A DNA stretch of 64,000 bases. It comes from Numida meleagris (Eukaryota; Chordata; Aves; Galliformes; Numididae). The notes beneath the pieces were generated by a model that worked only from the letters and a program-made list of their open reading frames with translations, did not search any database and was not told the DNA's origin. Positions 1-13,920 of the stretch are shown here, one piece after another (position 1 is the stretch's first letter; the number at the start of each line of letters is the position of its first letter). The position numbers were made by a program, and so were the translations under genes. The stretch is taken from the NCBI RefSeq assembly GCF_002078875.1, contig NC_034412.1:10995340-11059339 (forward strand), in the 5' to 3' direction.

Positions 1-3000
1 GAACACATGCTGTGGATTGTCTCTACCCACAACGTTCCCCAGCACCTTAATGAGAAGACGCTGGGTCAGGAGAGGAGGTACTCAAGCTACCTAGTTTAAT
101 ATGCAAATATTGGTTGAGTCAAGAAATGAGGAATAAAGCAGACCAATCCTGAACTACAGTGCAGAAGTGAAGCACTATTCTCTTTGGTGCCAAACAGAAT
201 TTTCCTTCAGAATCACAAACGGGTCTCACCTGGGTCAAGTCTACTTCTTACACTGCACTTAGCATCTCAGGTGGCTTGAATCACTGCCTAGTTATCAGGT
301 GTGGCACTGAACAGGCTGCAGGTGATAGCTGCTTCATCCTTCCCCAACAGTTTCTTCTCTCACATCCCTAGATCAATGCCTCTGTAATTTGAAGGCAATG
401 CACCACTAACAACAGCTTCTTCAATATCCCAGTCAGTAAAGCTTAAAAATAAAGGGACTGGGAGGGGGTGTGATGAAGGGAAAGGGGTGAAGCCATGCTA
501 TGCCAGCAAAGGGAAGAGGCCTCTCAGCAGCTTTTTGATGGAGGCTCCTGCTGTTCTAACGGAATCTTATCCAGGGAAAATAAATCTTTAATTAAAGAAT
601 GCTACAAACAAGCACAATGGGGCTTTTTGTGGCAAAACCAACCCTACTGCAGTTTTCTAAAGCTCTTGGTTGAACAGAACGCAAGCAGCAGCACCCCCAT
701 ACCGTGCTGAAGTCTACATTCCTAAAATTCCCCCATGCATGCAGAGGCTGCTGAGCAGCTCAGGGGTTATTAGCTGAAAGTTCAGGTTCAGATCTGCCAC
801 AGGCCAGAGGCTCAGGATCCTCAGTCCTCCTGGGCTTTTCTTGTGAACATCTTCAAGTATCCTCAGCCTTGCACCCTCAGTGTCCTTTCTCCACCCACTA
901 CCACACTGAGCAATTTTGCATTCCTCCAGTTGTTAAAACCCAAGTAAGTGCTGTAAAGACTCCAGGGCAGGAGTGCAGGAGGTGCACACTGCAGCAGTCT
1001 CCTGGGAGGTCTCAGGAAAACAGAAGGTTAGTGTTAATGCAGCAGGAATCAACAAGCCCTCGTTTCTTATTCCAAAGACAAGACAAAGGTAGGGTTTGTT
1101 CAGCCAGGCGGTACAGCCAAGCCTTGCAAGGGAGGCAGGAAAAAATGTGGACATTTTTCTTATTTTGTTTCGGACCTCACCCCTTGAAATGGAGTGCGCA
1201 CAGGAGTATTTTATAGAAAAAGAGCACAGCCAAAAATTGGAAGTGGAGAAGAAAAATACTTGGAAGTGCTCTATGTCTATCCAGTAATACTGCTCTTTTA
1301 GAAGAAAAAGGGACAAAACAGAAAACAAAATAAAGCACTTCCAGCTTATTTATCCTAATTTCAAAAGGGGAAGGAGTCACTAAATCTTTGAGTTTTAGAG
1401 CAGAAAAGAAACTGAAACAAGCACCTAATTTATGGGTGTATTTAAAAAAAATACGACACGCTAACACTGGGAAAAGCAGAGAGGAGATGCAGCAGGGAAG
1501 CCTAGCCATAAAGCAATAAAAGTGAAAGAAGGCCCCTAAATTCCCTACGCTTCCAGCAGAAAAACACGAACAGCAAATGGAGAAAAGGACCTGCAAAGGT
1601 AAAGACTTAATTTCTGTAATTTGGTAGTGCTCTGCTTGCTAGTCAAACTGCACAATCCTTTCCTTTAAGCTACTGTATACAGTGTTGAATAGGAACATTT
1701 TCAGCCACAGACTCTGAGCTGTATTTGGCAGCATCATTGCTAATAATAAGCTGTTAAAATATCTTGCTCCTTCAGCTGATTGGCTCCCTTAAAATGCCTT
1801 GTGGCAGAAGCCAAGGTGCTCTGTGACCAGGAAACGGGTTATCTTGGAGATATCTCCACAGACAACAGCAGCTCAGTCAGTCACTTTGAGTGATGCCACT
1901 TACCAATCTGCACATTAACTTCAAAGGGAAAAATGAGGATATCAGGGCTACTAAAAGAAATCACCTACAAGAAACATGCTGCTCTCCTATGCACTTCTCG
2001 CTGAAGGAAATGCTGTAGCAATATGAGAGTTTTGATCTCAGAAGGCACTGCTACTTCCCTGTGTAATTAGGTCAGTAAGAGGCTAATCGAGTTCTGCCCT
2101 TATGACCATTTATGTGAAAGTTATAATTGATGCTGTTCTTTCAGAATCAGTTTCAGGTCAGACATGCAGGCATCACTTGTAAAAAAGAAAGTAACCAAAA
2201 GGTTAGACAAAGAGGGAATGCAAAATGCCACCTAGTTACGGCTAAGCTTCAAGGATTAGAATGAGAGTTACTACTCTCATTACTAGAAACAGGCCTCATT
2301 TTATCAAGACCACTAAATATTTGTTTCCAAAGTAAACTCCTAGAAGTAGGTCATTACATAACCTAATAAAAAAAAGGATGCTTATCTCCTTGTCCCTTAA
2401 CAAGAATGCTACAAAGAGATGCCATTCTCACAAATAAGAATTGGAACCAATCCTGCTCAGTTCAAAGATGCAAGTGCATCAAACTCCCCATCACCAGCAC
2501 TAGATGCACAGACAAAATGTCAAGGCAGAAAGCAAGTCAAAGGCCAGCAAGACCAGATTCATGCCAACCAAGTGTTACTCCGTGCTTGGGATTCAGGACG
2601 GTGAAGGATGGACATAAGGTCTCCAGTGTCTCCCAAAACACCTTACCTGGCAATAAGCCATCTGCTGGGCTTTATCCTCCTCACCTAGCAGTTACTGGAT
2701 CTAGAGAAACATGGACCAATGCCACATACTGAGAGCATCCTAAACTCCCTTTGACACATACTCCAATCATGCAGCATCCTCAAAACTAATGGATGTTTAT
2801 TCTCCTTCTGAGCTGCTGAGGCCATTGGCACAGAGAGCCACTGGAGATGATGTTTCCCAAGACCTTAAACAAGCACAGTGATACACTAAATGTATCAGCA
2901 TCTTTGCTAGCTCAATAGCTTCTGCAACTACTATCCATTAAAGGTAGGTCTGCATTTTTGTAGCACAGTACTTACAAGTCTCCTGCATGATTTTCTTAAT

Positions 3001-6000
3001 GGTACCACACAACTTGAGAATAGCCAAATTTCTGGGCAAACAGGGGTATATGCAAATGCTTAGAATCATCAGGAAGAAAGATCCAGTGTCTGTATTGAAC
3101 ATTCCTGTCATCAGCTTCAGTTAGGGCGAAAAATAAAAGCGTTGTCCCAGCTGTAATGAAAGGTCCCCCTGGGCAGCAAGAAGAGTGACGCTGCTCAGAG
3201 AACATTTGCATCTCAGCTGAATTAGTTAATGTGCATTGAACACTCTGAAAATTGTGAAGTAGTATATAAACGCCAAAGATTCTTATTTATTATTGTTTTG
3301 GTGCACAACAGCGGAAAGCAGTGCCATTTACAGACGCAAATTAAGAACAACAGGAGGTCTATCGGCATGTTGGGGGTCGGGGGATTTTATTCATTTGTGT
3401 CCCCTCACTCCTATAAAAGTCCCTTCTATAGGGCTCCTACAATCCTCATCAAGCAGGGCTGGCCTCAGCCCAGTGCAGATCTGCCAAGAGGGGGTGAGAT
3501 CTCCACCTGCAAACCTCAGCAGTATTGCTTCTCAACACTGCACTCCAAAGCACTGTCAACTGTGCCCTTGAATACCATAATGTTTTCACCTAAGTTATTT
3601 GTTTGGGGCAAAGTGAGATAAAAACAAATAAACAAAGGCACATATACATTTCCAAGGTACATGGTTAGTTAAAAATTGTGAGCTCAGAGTGACACACACT
3701 TGTAACTTTAATATCTCCAGCTCTGACTTAAAGTATGCTATGTGCTTACTTAGCACTTATGACATCCCAACCTCAAGATAATTAAAATAACTGCAGAGAC
3801 ACAGTCATTCTTTGGTATTACAAGCCTGCCAAAGTGGCTATTTTCAGTATAATGCTCCTGCCTCACTTGAACTCCTCACACTTTCATAAAGTTCAGAGGA
3901 TATTGAGGAAAACTAGGAATACAGAGTCAAGCTTTAACAGAGAGCACACAAAGAAAACCCTTATCTGATAGATGCTCATGCAAATTCTTACAGCTCCTTC
4001 TTTCCCCTCAATACTGCACTTAGACATGCATTACAGATTGCACACTGGAAAAAAGAAAAGGCATTTAATTCCAACAGTGGAGCTTGTTCAGATGTGCTGC
4101 ATTTGCAGAGAGTTGCACTGCTTTTACTTTTTTCGAGTTACTGATTGCTTACTCAGTTGCCCTGTCTACAAAATAGAGATTTCAGCAACTTAAGCATGGA
4201 GGGTCTAATATCAAGAGGCCGATATCAACACCTGATCTGCCATTCACCGCACTGTATGCAACTTTCAAAAGGCAAATTGCAGACACAGAAGGCAACAGAG
4301 CCCCTGAAGAGTTGTTACAGCAACATTCCCTCCTCTATTTGCAGAGCTGCAAACTGTTTTATGAATACCATTCAACCAAAAGGTTTAAATAAACATCAGT
4401 TCACTGTCTATGCTGGACAAGCAAGCTCTGCTGGTTGAATGGCGGGGACTGACCACTGCAGAGTAGTTATCCCTGTGCACAGACCTGCACCCATATCCAG
4501 GCTTCAGAATCTGCAAAGGAAGAAGCATACTTAGAAGTAGATTAGGATATTTCCTTCTCCCAAGAGGAGCCTTATTTCATTTGAATGTAATCAGCCGGCT
4601 CCTTTGTTTGCACTCAACTCCGGATTCCTCAGCACACCCAGCAATGCTGTGCAATCACATTCGAGAGTGGCAAAGTACAAAAAGAGTTTACACGAATCAG
4701 TCACAAAGTACCTACAAGAGCCTGTAGGCTCCTGCAGAATGCCCTCTAGAACAGGTTACTGTCACACTGAGCTAGGGACAGAGATTAGAGTTATCAGCTT
4801 TGACACTCAGCAGGAATGTGTCACAAAGGATTAAATCATTATATCATGAAGTGTCAGCAAGCACAGCTTTCCCGCTGTTCTACCACTAAGTTATACATTA
4901 ATTAGTGAGATACAAAACAAACATGAAGTATCTCCAAGCACCTGCCCTGTGGATCAGGCCTGGCCAGAGCTATTAGCACAGGACTCTTTTCCAAGAGGAC
5001 TGCCATTGTGTCCCAGATCAGCCAAAGCATCACCATGAGACCCATTAAAATGCAAAGTGTAGAAGCCTAAAGGGAAAAGCACAGATGCTGATTTCAGTGT
5101 TTGACTTCATATTTTTAATAGTTGTGTAATACAATCCCTTCCTCACAAACTCAGTATCTGATTTTCTAAACAAGGTCATATAAGCACCACTGATTAAAAA
5201 CATCTTGAGAGACATGTGAAACAGCACCAAAAGACCCAACAACATGAACAGGAGAGCTGAAATAAATCATTGCAGAACAGAAAAATCTCATGGCCAAACA
5301 GTTTTTGCAACAAAGCAAGAACTAACCTACCTATTTCTGGATGCAGCTACTGAAAAGCTTTCCCTAGCTACTCAGCAATTCTGGACCAAACCACATACAA
5401 ACTCACACTCCATCAGCAGGAGTAAGAAATTCCACGTGTAGTAGTGAAGATCTAAGCAGACCAACAACACTCCACACCTAAACCTCTACTCTTCATCTAA
5501 ATCATGGCCTTAGAGATGTGTTATAGCACAAGAAAAATTCTGTCCCAATCTCTTACTGCTCTCCCAGCAGAATTTCTAGCTTCAGCTCTGCCTGGCATTT
5601 TCCCTTGCTTTCTGTCTCAAACTGCTGCCTTTTACTGCTTGTCATTGCCAGACTCTGCCAAGTTATATCAGCACAGACCCTCTATTCTTTAAACTAATTT
5701 CTCAGAGCACTGGGATCCCTTCAGTATAAAATAAGATTACTTGCTAGAACTGCCTAACTGGGTCAGGCTGTAATGCTTCTCCTAGAAGCTGAACTGTACT
5801 TGATCTTAAAGCCACTACTAGAGCAACGCTCAACAGAGCAACTATCTGCCTTCACCACTTGAAGACTTTCTGAAGCTCAGCACCCAAAAACAGGCTTCCA
5901 TTTCCAGCTGTAGCCTCAGAGTGCTGTAGGGTTAAACCATTCTGAGATGAAGAACAGCAACACCACAGTGCTCAGTTCTGAAGCACAGGAGATGGGGAAC

Positions 6001-8754
6001 TCTTCTGGCCTTACTAAAGTCCTATCATGTATCACTAGATACAGGAACTGGCACAGAGCTATGAGAATTTGGGGACAGCTTAAAATGAAGCATAGATGTC
6101 CAGACTCTGTGTCTAGCACCCAGAATGATCTCTCAGGGTGATATCCAGTTCTTGTTCTACAAGCCAAAACCACGCAGTGCTGTGCAAACACTTGCCCAGA
6201 GCCCTAAATACAGGCAGGTGGGAGTAGCTGTCACCCACTGCTGCATCAAGACAAAGATGTCAGGAACCTTCAAGTAATTAAGTCCCCTCAGTTCAGTGGC
6301 ATACAAATTGTACCTTTGACAACAGCACGCTCACAACAAAGTGTATTAACCATCTTTTAATTAAAATCATACTGTCCAACATGAAATACAATGCATTAAC
6401 AGGATTGTTATAACTTACTCAGCACCAAGTGTTTTTCAAAAGATCAGAAGTCAAATATGATGGGGGGAAGGGAAACGATCTTTCTTGAACCAAATGCTAC
6501 AGCAGATGTTAATTCCCTTGTAACCATAAAGTCTCTGAAATGGTGCTTCGAAAGAATTAAAGAAAGTTTATCTGATGAAGGAGCACATAAATCAGGGACC
6601 TGTCAGGTTGGCTGAACTACTAATCCACTCAGCCCAGGACAATTCCTATTTGCAGTAAAAAGGAATACAGCAGAGCAGTAGAAGTGAAACCATACAGTAG
6701 AGTTAATAGAAAGAAGGGAAAATCCATAGCAGCATCTGTCAGTTGGAACATCTGCTGCTAAAGGATTTATTCTGAACGTCTCACGAGCCACCTTTGAGTT
6801 GCACTAGCTAAGAAAGAAACCAAATCCTCTATTTTTCTTACATGGTAAGACAGGATTGTGCTGCAAGAAGTCGTAAAACTTCACTGGATGTAAAATCCAT
6901 AGTAAGGGCAGGGAACATATGAAGTATTCTGCAGGTTACAATAAAGCTTCACTTCAGTCTGGAGAACTCACACCACACTACCAATGATCAGAACAAGACC
7001 TGAGATACATATCTAATGGTCATTTTTCAGCTCTTTCACCCTTGCTCCCATGCACATATACTTCTCTTTTCTAAATAAGGGAAGTTCAGTAAGTACAACA
7101 TCCAAAGCTGCTTCCTGCATTAGTTCCCATAATAGGTCATCCCCTTTTCCTAAGAAAATCAGGCAGATAACCCTTCCTTACTCACAACTCCACCTATTCT
7201 ACTGCTTGTTTCATCCTCGCAAGAAGGGCAAATTAGAGAAACTCTACATGTAACATAACATGCTGTGCAGGAGAATGGACTGTTGCTCTTAAGGAATTTT
7301 AACTCCTTACTCAGAGGACAGAAAACCAAGTGAAACACAATGGAAAGTGCAACAAGACAGCAAAACAGCAAGATCCCAAGCTGCAGAGACTGAGAATTCA
7401 CTCAGACGTGACAGTAGTAAGCACAGAAATAAGGGAAAGAAGCTACTTACCTCTGGAAAGCCCGTAACATCCTCAAGTACACAGGGATCACCAGCAAGAG
7501 ACCCTTGCCTCCACTGCCAACCCTTAAATGAGATCTGGGAAGGGGTGGATCCTGGCTCCACCCCTTCCATCACTCAGGTGCACTGCACAAACCTGAGCTC
7601 CCCTGGATTGGCCCTGCCTTCCCACCAGGTGCTCAATCACTGGGTCAGGCCATGACTTAGCATTTCTACTACACCAAGATACCAATGGACAGAAATAACG
7701 AGTTTATTTTAGAATATGTAACTTCATTCATCCCAGTTTTGGGCTGCTAAGAAAAAATCCAGCTCAGGAGGGATGTTATCCTGCATAATGCATTCAATTC
7801 TTAAGCCTTACTGTAGCAAATAAGCTACAGCTCATTTCCCAAGTTAGCACCCACACAACTCAAGGATCAGATACATATACTACTATCACCTAGACGTACC
7901 TAATGGATTTAGTGGCAGACCATTTTTCTTAGTCTCAAAGAGAACTGAGAGGTTCATGCCAAAACCTCTAACTGCAGCTGCCATCACAGGGTCTCGCACA
8001 CACATGCTTGGAGTTCCATGGTCACCTGGCACTGCTCATGCTGAAGCAGCCCTGGCAAGCGAAGCCCCATTGACTGGAAGTGGGAGCTATCCAAGAAAAT
8101 TTGCATAGTTTTGAGGTTCCCTTCAAGAAGCCCAGGCAGGACTGAAGATTGATTAATCTCGAGTCTCCTCTGGACTGGACTCTTTCTACAGGCTGCTCTG
8201 GGTCTCCAAGAACACAGTTGTCATTTAAATCACTAAAATAAAACATGCCCTCCGGCCTTCCTGAGCAGTGTTGTATTTGCCTTTATTTAGCTTCACCTAC
8301 AGTCAACTACCTACAAGAAAGTTGAACAACTGGTTTCTAACTGGAATTCATGCAAAGTCATGTGGAATAAAAAAGGAAAAGTCAAAAACCCAACAACTCA
8401 CGTATCCTGGTTACCATCCTCCACTGTAATTATAAAATTGCCCTTAAAACATAATTGCATAATTGGGCTTGGCAAGCATTCACCCAAATCTTTTACAAAT
8501 ATTTCCACAGACTGAAGGAACAGGCGGTGGGCAGTCTGACAAGCCTGCATGAGAATTTGTGCCCTTAGGACATGTTCCTTGCTATTACACTAAATACTCT
8601 GCATCAGAGCCTAATGTTTCAAAACAGTAGTTGAGCAAGTGAAGTACCAGCGTCTTAAAACAAACTAGGAGAAATGTTTTCAAGCTATTTTCACTGCACA
8701 TGGGGAGCAACCCCTTTGAACAAAGAGACAGAGGTGGCTACAGGCCCCTCGCTA
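1..8754 (-). other. MB21D2: MB21D2 intron 1, distal part in this window
   Basis: No exon was recognised in this stretch. It is assigned to the first intron of MB21D2 because coding exon 1 lies at 13467-13677 on the minus strand with a proper splice donor. The next coding exon, which holds most of the Mab-21 domain, does not appear in any minus-strand frame here. The gene is known for a very long first intron, so exon 2 should lie beyond the left edge. All open frames are short and resemble no family I know. Sequence near 4150-4195 weakly resembles the end of a MIR SINE core. The intron assignment is inference. Confidence 0.7.
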
Positions 8755-9222
8755 TGAGAAAGACATTGAGGCTCTGGAGTGTGTCCAGAAAGGGGCAACA
8801 GAGTTGTGTAGGGTCTGGAGCAAAATGGGGAGCAGCTGAGAGTACTGGCATTGTTCAGTCCGGAGAAGAGGAGGCTCAGGGGAGACCTTACTGATCTCTA
8901 CAACTCCCTGAAAGGAAGTTGGAGCGACATGGGGATCGGCCTCTTCTCCCATATGACACCAATAGGACAAGAGGGAATGGCCTTAAGTCGGGCCAGGGGA
9001 GGCTCACATTGGATATTAGGAAGAATTTATTCTCAGGAGTGGTGAGGCACTGGCACAGACTGCCCAGAGAAGTGTTAGAGTCACCATCCCTGCAGGTGTT
9101 CCAAAACTGTGGAGATGTGGTACTTAGGAATTTGGTTTAGTGAGCAACATTGGTGGTAGGCGGACAGGAGGACTAGATGATCTTGGAGGTCTTTTCCAAC
9201 CTTCATGATTCTATGGATTCTT
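8755..9222 (+). mobile_element. CR1-type LINE, 5'-truncated 3' end
   Basis: The stretch follows the known 3' portion of avian CR1 ORF2 and its 3' UTR. It contains the decayed coding region for the 'GVQKGATELC... EKRRLRGDL... YNSLKGS' type tail near 8780-8925. This is followed by a CR1-like GGTGAGGCACTGGCACAG segment near 9040 and a terminal segment at about 9166-9222 that runs through CTTTTCCAACCTTCATGATTC into ATTCTATG-like repeats. Frameshifts and stops show it is dead. Severe 5' truncation is normal for CR1. It sits inside MB21D2 intron 1, in the orientation opposite to the gene. Confidence 0.9.
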
Positions 9223-12200
9223 TTAAACTAATAACAGAGTAAGAATTCCCATTAGGTGAAATTGGTTGACTTCTGATAGCTACAGCCAAACAGAAGACAT
9301 CAATGCCTTGTGAGGGTCACACTGCCAGCATAGCACCCTATCCCTTAAAAAATACAACCTCAAATACAAGTATAGAAACGTGATCTGCAGGGAGAGGGGA
9401 CCCAACAGAAGCCAGAAATGAAATCTGCAATACAGTACGGTTGTTTTTAACAGCTGTGCATTATGCATTCAGCAGCACAGGGAATGCCAGCAGGGAGCCA
9501 TTATTAACATAGCCCTCAGTGTGCAGTGTGCTCCTATAATGATTGGCCTCTCTTGGGAAAAGGTGTGCACACACAAAAGATTTAACCCTAGAGAGATCGC
9601 TTCAATCCTGTTGCTATTTCATCAGCTCAATGCCACAAAAGAAACCAGAGGATTTCTCTGATTTATCACAGACGAGCAGGTAGCAATTCCAACAATGCAT
9701 GAAATCTAGTCTACAATAGGAGGTTTCATCATCAAGTAATACCAGGTGGGCAAACGGAAAAAAAAAAATGCCCCACAAAACCCTACAACATAGTCAGACC
9801 ATCAATGTTATTCTGATAGACAGACCTCCAATACAATGGAGGCCATGAAATACCTCTCCTGTAGAAGACACCATTGAAAAGGGAAATCATCAGAGCAGGG
9901 AGCCAAGAAATGCTCTCAGCAGGCTCACCACTCTCCTCTATCAGGTGCTGATGGGAGCTCTCTCTCAGTCCTGTCAACGGCTCTAAGTGGCAGCAGGCTG
10001 CCCACCCTGCAGGCCAGGCCTATGGGCAGCCGAGAGCTGTGCTGAGGTGGGCAGCTCCGGTCCTGCATATGCAACCACTGAAGTGACAAAAAGATGCATC
10101 AGAGGCCTTCAAAAAGAAATGCCAACGTAGTGCCAACTTGAACCTGTCTTCTCCCTGGTTTGAGGGACAGAGGGTGTTGAGAGGAAAGAGGAGGGCACAA
10201 AGTGCCCTGAGCATCCCTGTTCTGACTCTACAAAGAAGAAGTCTAATCATAGGAAATAAAACACTAGCACGAAAGGCTGGAGAACTGCTCTAGACAACTG
10301 AATACCAGTGTGTGCCCTTAGTAGAAGAAACAGCTCTGTGTGGTCTGTCTCTATCCATACCCCCTTGCTCTATTCTTTTCAGCTCCTCTCATTAAGAAGT
10401 GAAACGTAAGAGTCAGTATCTCTAATAAAGTGAGCTGCTCTAAGGCAGCAATAGCACAGAAAATATCAAGAGGCTATTTAATATGCAATGTTCTTGTTCC
10501 CAAGAGCATAATATGTTTCTTTTTTTTTTTTTTTTTTTTAAGCCTAGCACATCTGTGCTTTACAACACTTTTTTATTCAGGTGCTGAACAGAAAGGTATT
10601 CTTTATTTAATAAGATTCCAGGAGCACTTGTACTGCAGGAACAATGCTCTCAAGATCAGGCACCCCTAAAAGGTTTTGCAATATCAGTACTATGTGCCAC
10701 TCATCACAATTGCAGCTAATGCTTTAAAAATCCAAATATCATCAACAGCAACATCATCATTCAATAAAAATACTCCTCTATCACTCCTTAAGCACAAAAA
10801 AGCAGTCACAGTCAGAATAAGTGATGAGCTCCTTCCATGACTGGCAGGCAGAGACTTGGGCTCCCCATCAATCCCAGCCAGCCTGCTGTGCAGAACACAA
10901 GGCTCTCTTCCCTCCACTCCTTTTCTTGATTAATACAGCCTTCCCCTTTGAGGCTCAGTAATACCTGTGCTGAGGAGACAAGTAATTACCAGGCACAGCT
11001 CAGTGTGTGTAAGGGAGGTGACCCAGCACAGACACCAAAAGACACCTGTTGTTTCAGTGGAGGGCACCAGTAAGACCATATGGTCTTGGCAATTAAGTAT
11101 GGGATGCCCAGGAATTGCCTGCATTCAGAAAATATTCAATTCCCTCACTCGATAGCTAGGTCATTTACAGCCCTATTCTGACACTTGGGGCACAAGATTT
11201 TGGACAAAGGCATGGCAAGCAGCACCTCTCCCTAATTTTATCATAGCGCAGCTCTTGATATCTCCTGTAGTTCTGTCACTAAGAGTCAGCGTAAGACAGC
11301 ACACAGAGAAAAATAGTTAATATAAAAAGAAAGCAAAGATCTGAGTTAGAGGGCAAGCCACGCGGAGTACAAACATCACAGAATCTATGCAAAGTCTTCT
11401 CGCCTATCACTCATCCACAAATTATGCACCAGTGTAATTAAATCAGGAAAGCTACGTTTAATTTTCCTATCATCACCCGAAGAGATAAGAGCAGTACGTA
11501 TGGGAGGGATCAGGCACAAGGGAAAGAGCTATTTATTAATAAGTTAAATCATTTTAGATTTAAGAGCCTCTCTGGCTAAAAAGGGTCTGATCTACAAGCG
11601 CAGCTTCTGGGTCTAAAGCAGACAAGTCAGACCCCATCTCCATTTCTGTCCTGGGCTTGGTCCTAAGGTCCTGTCTTTTTTTTCAGAAGCAAGTCGCATT
11701 GCTAACTGTGAGACATAACTTAGATGGAAATATAGCTACTGTTTAAACCCAGTTTTAGTCTAGACACTTAAAACTAAATGCTCATCTCCCACCAATAACA
11801 TTAACGAACAGCCACATTAATTTACGTTATTTCTAACAGACTAAGGCTCTCTGTTTTCACAATAGCGAGACCTTACAGTGCACTTGCAGAAATACAAGGT
11901 ACACTACAACCTGCTCTTCTTTCTTTTGTTACCCTTTCCTGCCAGTGAGACAGGAAAACACACGGCAGTCTCTGACCCCTGCAGAGACAAGCAGTGCTTT
12001 AGCAGGACCACAGAAAGCCTTCTCTACCTACCAGCCACACACTGAGAATTGCTGTTCTTACAGCTCTCTGTCCTTCGCTTCATCTTGTCAGGACCTGCTT
12101 CCTCAGCCAGTTATTTAAAGCCCTGATTGAAAAAATGTATCAGATTATAATAGTGGATGACCTCCACTGGATCCAGTTTTCACCAAGAAAAATCCTACAG

Positions 12201-13466
12201 ACTTTGTTGCAACCAGTGCTTTGCCACATAGCTTTTTTAAAACAGGAAGGGAAAAATATTTATAACAGCAACTATAAATACACACGCTACTGACTTTTCA
12301 ACTTGTTGTCCTTGTTCTCAAGCTAAATTTAGTCTGTTGTATCCTGTCCAACCTTTGGTGAAAAAGCAATACATATACAAAGTTGTGCAAATTCCAAAGC
12401 AGGCAGTTACCTGAGCACCTTACCAGTTAACCAGCTGGACGGGTAGATGCTCACTTAATGAGCAGAGGTATGCTCACAGCTACCAAGAAAGTGGTCTATT
12501 TCTGGGATGGGATACCCCTACAATACAGAAGATTATAATCGCAGGATAATAACAAATTATTTATAAGATAGCTCTGTGCTTCTGAATGAGAAAAGCGATG
12601 CAGGTTATTCACTGTGTATCTGCAGACCATACATTGGGCTTCAAGGGTCTGTGGGCACCTCTGAGCCACAAAGAACCCCTCCCTGGCCACACCTGCTGAT
12701 TTACCATGTTCTTATTTTACACACAGAAATGTTTGGGATACTGAGACACATTTGGCAGACTGACTTAAAGTCCAACCTGCACATAAAAGAGCATCCTTTT
12801 GTATCCCGAGGGCTCTCATTCATATGAGTGTACAGTCAAAATAATGTAAATATTTATCAGGAAATTAACTCCTAGAGAGTCAGAGTTGTTAGTCATTCTG
12901 CTGCTGATCTTAATAAGCCTTAGTCATGCCCAGGTGATTTCTGCAAGGGCCAGCATCTTTTCCCCTGCTTTAAGGATCCCTGCCCGCGATGCAAAGTTTC
13001 ACGCAGATGAGGACTCCCGGCCACAATCCGACTCACTCCACTCGCAGCAAGTTTTGCAACCCAAGCAAGAAACGCAGTTCAGAGGATGCTCCTCTACAAG
13101 CACCGGCCGGTCTAATAACCCCCTAAAAAAAATAAATACATTAAGTAAATCTGCGCTTCCGACAGCCTTAATAGTTGGAAGAAAAACAATAAAGGCTCGG
13201 GCTCGCCTCACCTCCAGCCCTGCAGGCTCGCCGTGTTTCTCCAGCACCGGTCAGCTCTGCGACCCAGCCTTTCCTATCGGCTTATAAATATACCGCCGCT
13301 AAAGGGTAGGTGAGCGGTCAGGAAAAACAGCGTCCCGGCGGCGAGGCGCGCTCTACGGCCCCCAGAGCCCTCGCAGCGGGGACGCGCTCCGCGGTGCCGC
13401 ACCTCTCGGAGCTCAGCGCCAAGGTCCCGCCGGCATCGCCCCCGCCCCGCGCGGTCCCTGCCCTAC
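9223..13466 (-). other. MB21D2: MB21D2 intron 1, proximal part
   Basis: This is non-coding sequence directly downstream (minus-strand sense) of the exon 1 splice donor. It contains a T run at 10520-10539 and ordinary AT-rich sequence. From about 12960 toward the exon, G+C and CpG content rise, marking the edge of the promoter CpG island. No open frame in it resembles a known protein. Confidence 0.7.
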
Positions 13467-13677
13467 CCAGCATGGAGAAGATGAAGTCCTTCGCTGTGTG
13501 GATCTCCAGGGCTCGCTGGTCGTCGTACTCTCTCTGGTCGTGCTTGGTGAATTCCTGGATGAGTTTATTCAATTCCTCCACCCTGGCTCCCGATCGGAAA
13601 TCCAGCTCCGGGAAGGGAGGCTTGCTGTTGGTGCCGGCGGACCCTGCCTTGCTGGCGAGAGGCGCCGCCATCTTCAT

Positions 13678-13680
<3 letters not shown>
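13180..13680 (-). promoter_or_regulatory. MB21D2: CpG-island segment around MB21D2 exon 1
   Basis: Sequence from about 13180 to 13680 is rich in CG dinucleotides, especially 13320-13465 (repeated GCG, CGG and CCGCC words). The rest of the window is AT-rich and CpG-poor. It covers the first coding exon and the start of intron 1, the usual place for a housekeeping-type CpG-island promoter. The transcription start should lie to the right (upstream on the minus strand), where the assembly is damaged, so no TSS or core element can be placed. The island call is by eye and not a computed score. Confidence 0.65.
13467..13677 (-). CDS. MB21D2: MB21D2 coding exon 1 (Mab-21 domain containing protein 2)
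   Basis: This encodes the N-terminal 70 residues plus one base of a split glycine codon. It starts at ATG 13677-13675 (MKMAAPLASK...) and contains the strongly conserved segments FPELDFRSGARVEELNKL, IQEFTKHDQREYDDQRALEI and HTAKDFIFSML. I recognise these as the start of MB21D2 (C3orf59 in human), a protein of roughly 490 residues related to Mab-21/cGAS-type nucleotidyltransferase-fold proteins. Its cellular role is poorly defined. The exon ends in CTGG|GTAGGG on the minus strand, a good donor with a phase-1 junction. The rest of the domain, including any catalytic-type residues, is outside the window. Low-complexity T/C runs (minus-strand sense) lie immediately before the ATG and are probably an assembly artefact, so the true 5' UTR is unknown. 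The ATG choice matches the family start. Confidence 0.95.
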
Positions 13681-13731
<51 letters not shown>

Positions 13732-13763
13732 GGGAAAAAAATAAAAAAAAAAAAAAAAAAAAA
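13680..13763. repeat. A / G / A homopolymer block, probable assembly artefact
   Basis: About 44 A, then 9-10 G, then about 30 A interrupted by a single T. The block lies between the MB21D2 start codon and ordinary sequence at 13764. Pure long runs next to a GC-rich exon and 160 bases from an N gap are typical of failed sequencing or gap filling through a GC-rich promoter. ORFs reading through it (Lys or Phe runs) are meaningless. Confidence 0.85.
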
Positions 13764-13920
13764 GCAACGTTTGTTTTTTGTAAGATGCAATTTGGCAGTA
13801 TAGGACACTTCGTTAACTGACTCAAAGTTGCATATATAAGGTTTGATTATTTGGTGTCTCTGTTTCTGAACACAGAGTGTTGTACCATGGAACTCTGGTG
13901 TGACAGCTCTCCACTGCTCA
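13764..13920. other. Unplaced AT-moderate sequence between homopolymer and gap
   Basis: This 157-base stretch has ordinary AT-rich composition but is sandwiched inside what should be a CpG island. No gene or repeat was recognised. It may be true 5' flank, or a contig end joined wrongly during gap filling. Confidence 0.5.

Noticed and set aside
13498..13825. Frames encoding long Lys or Phe runs around 13680-13765
   Set aside because: They are produced by the homopolymer block next to MB21D2 exon 1 and are not proteins.
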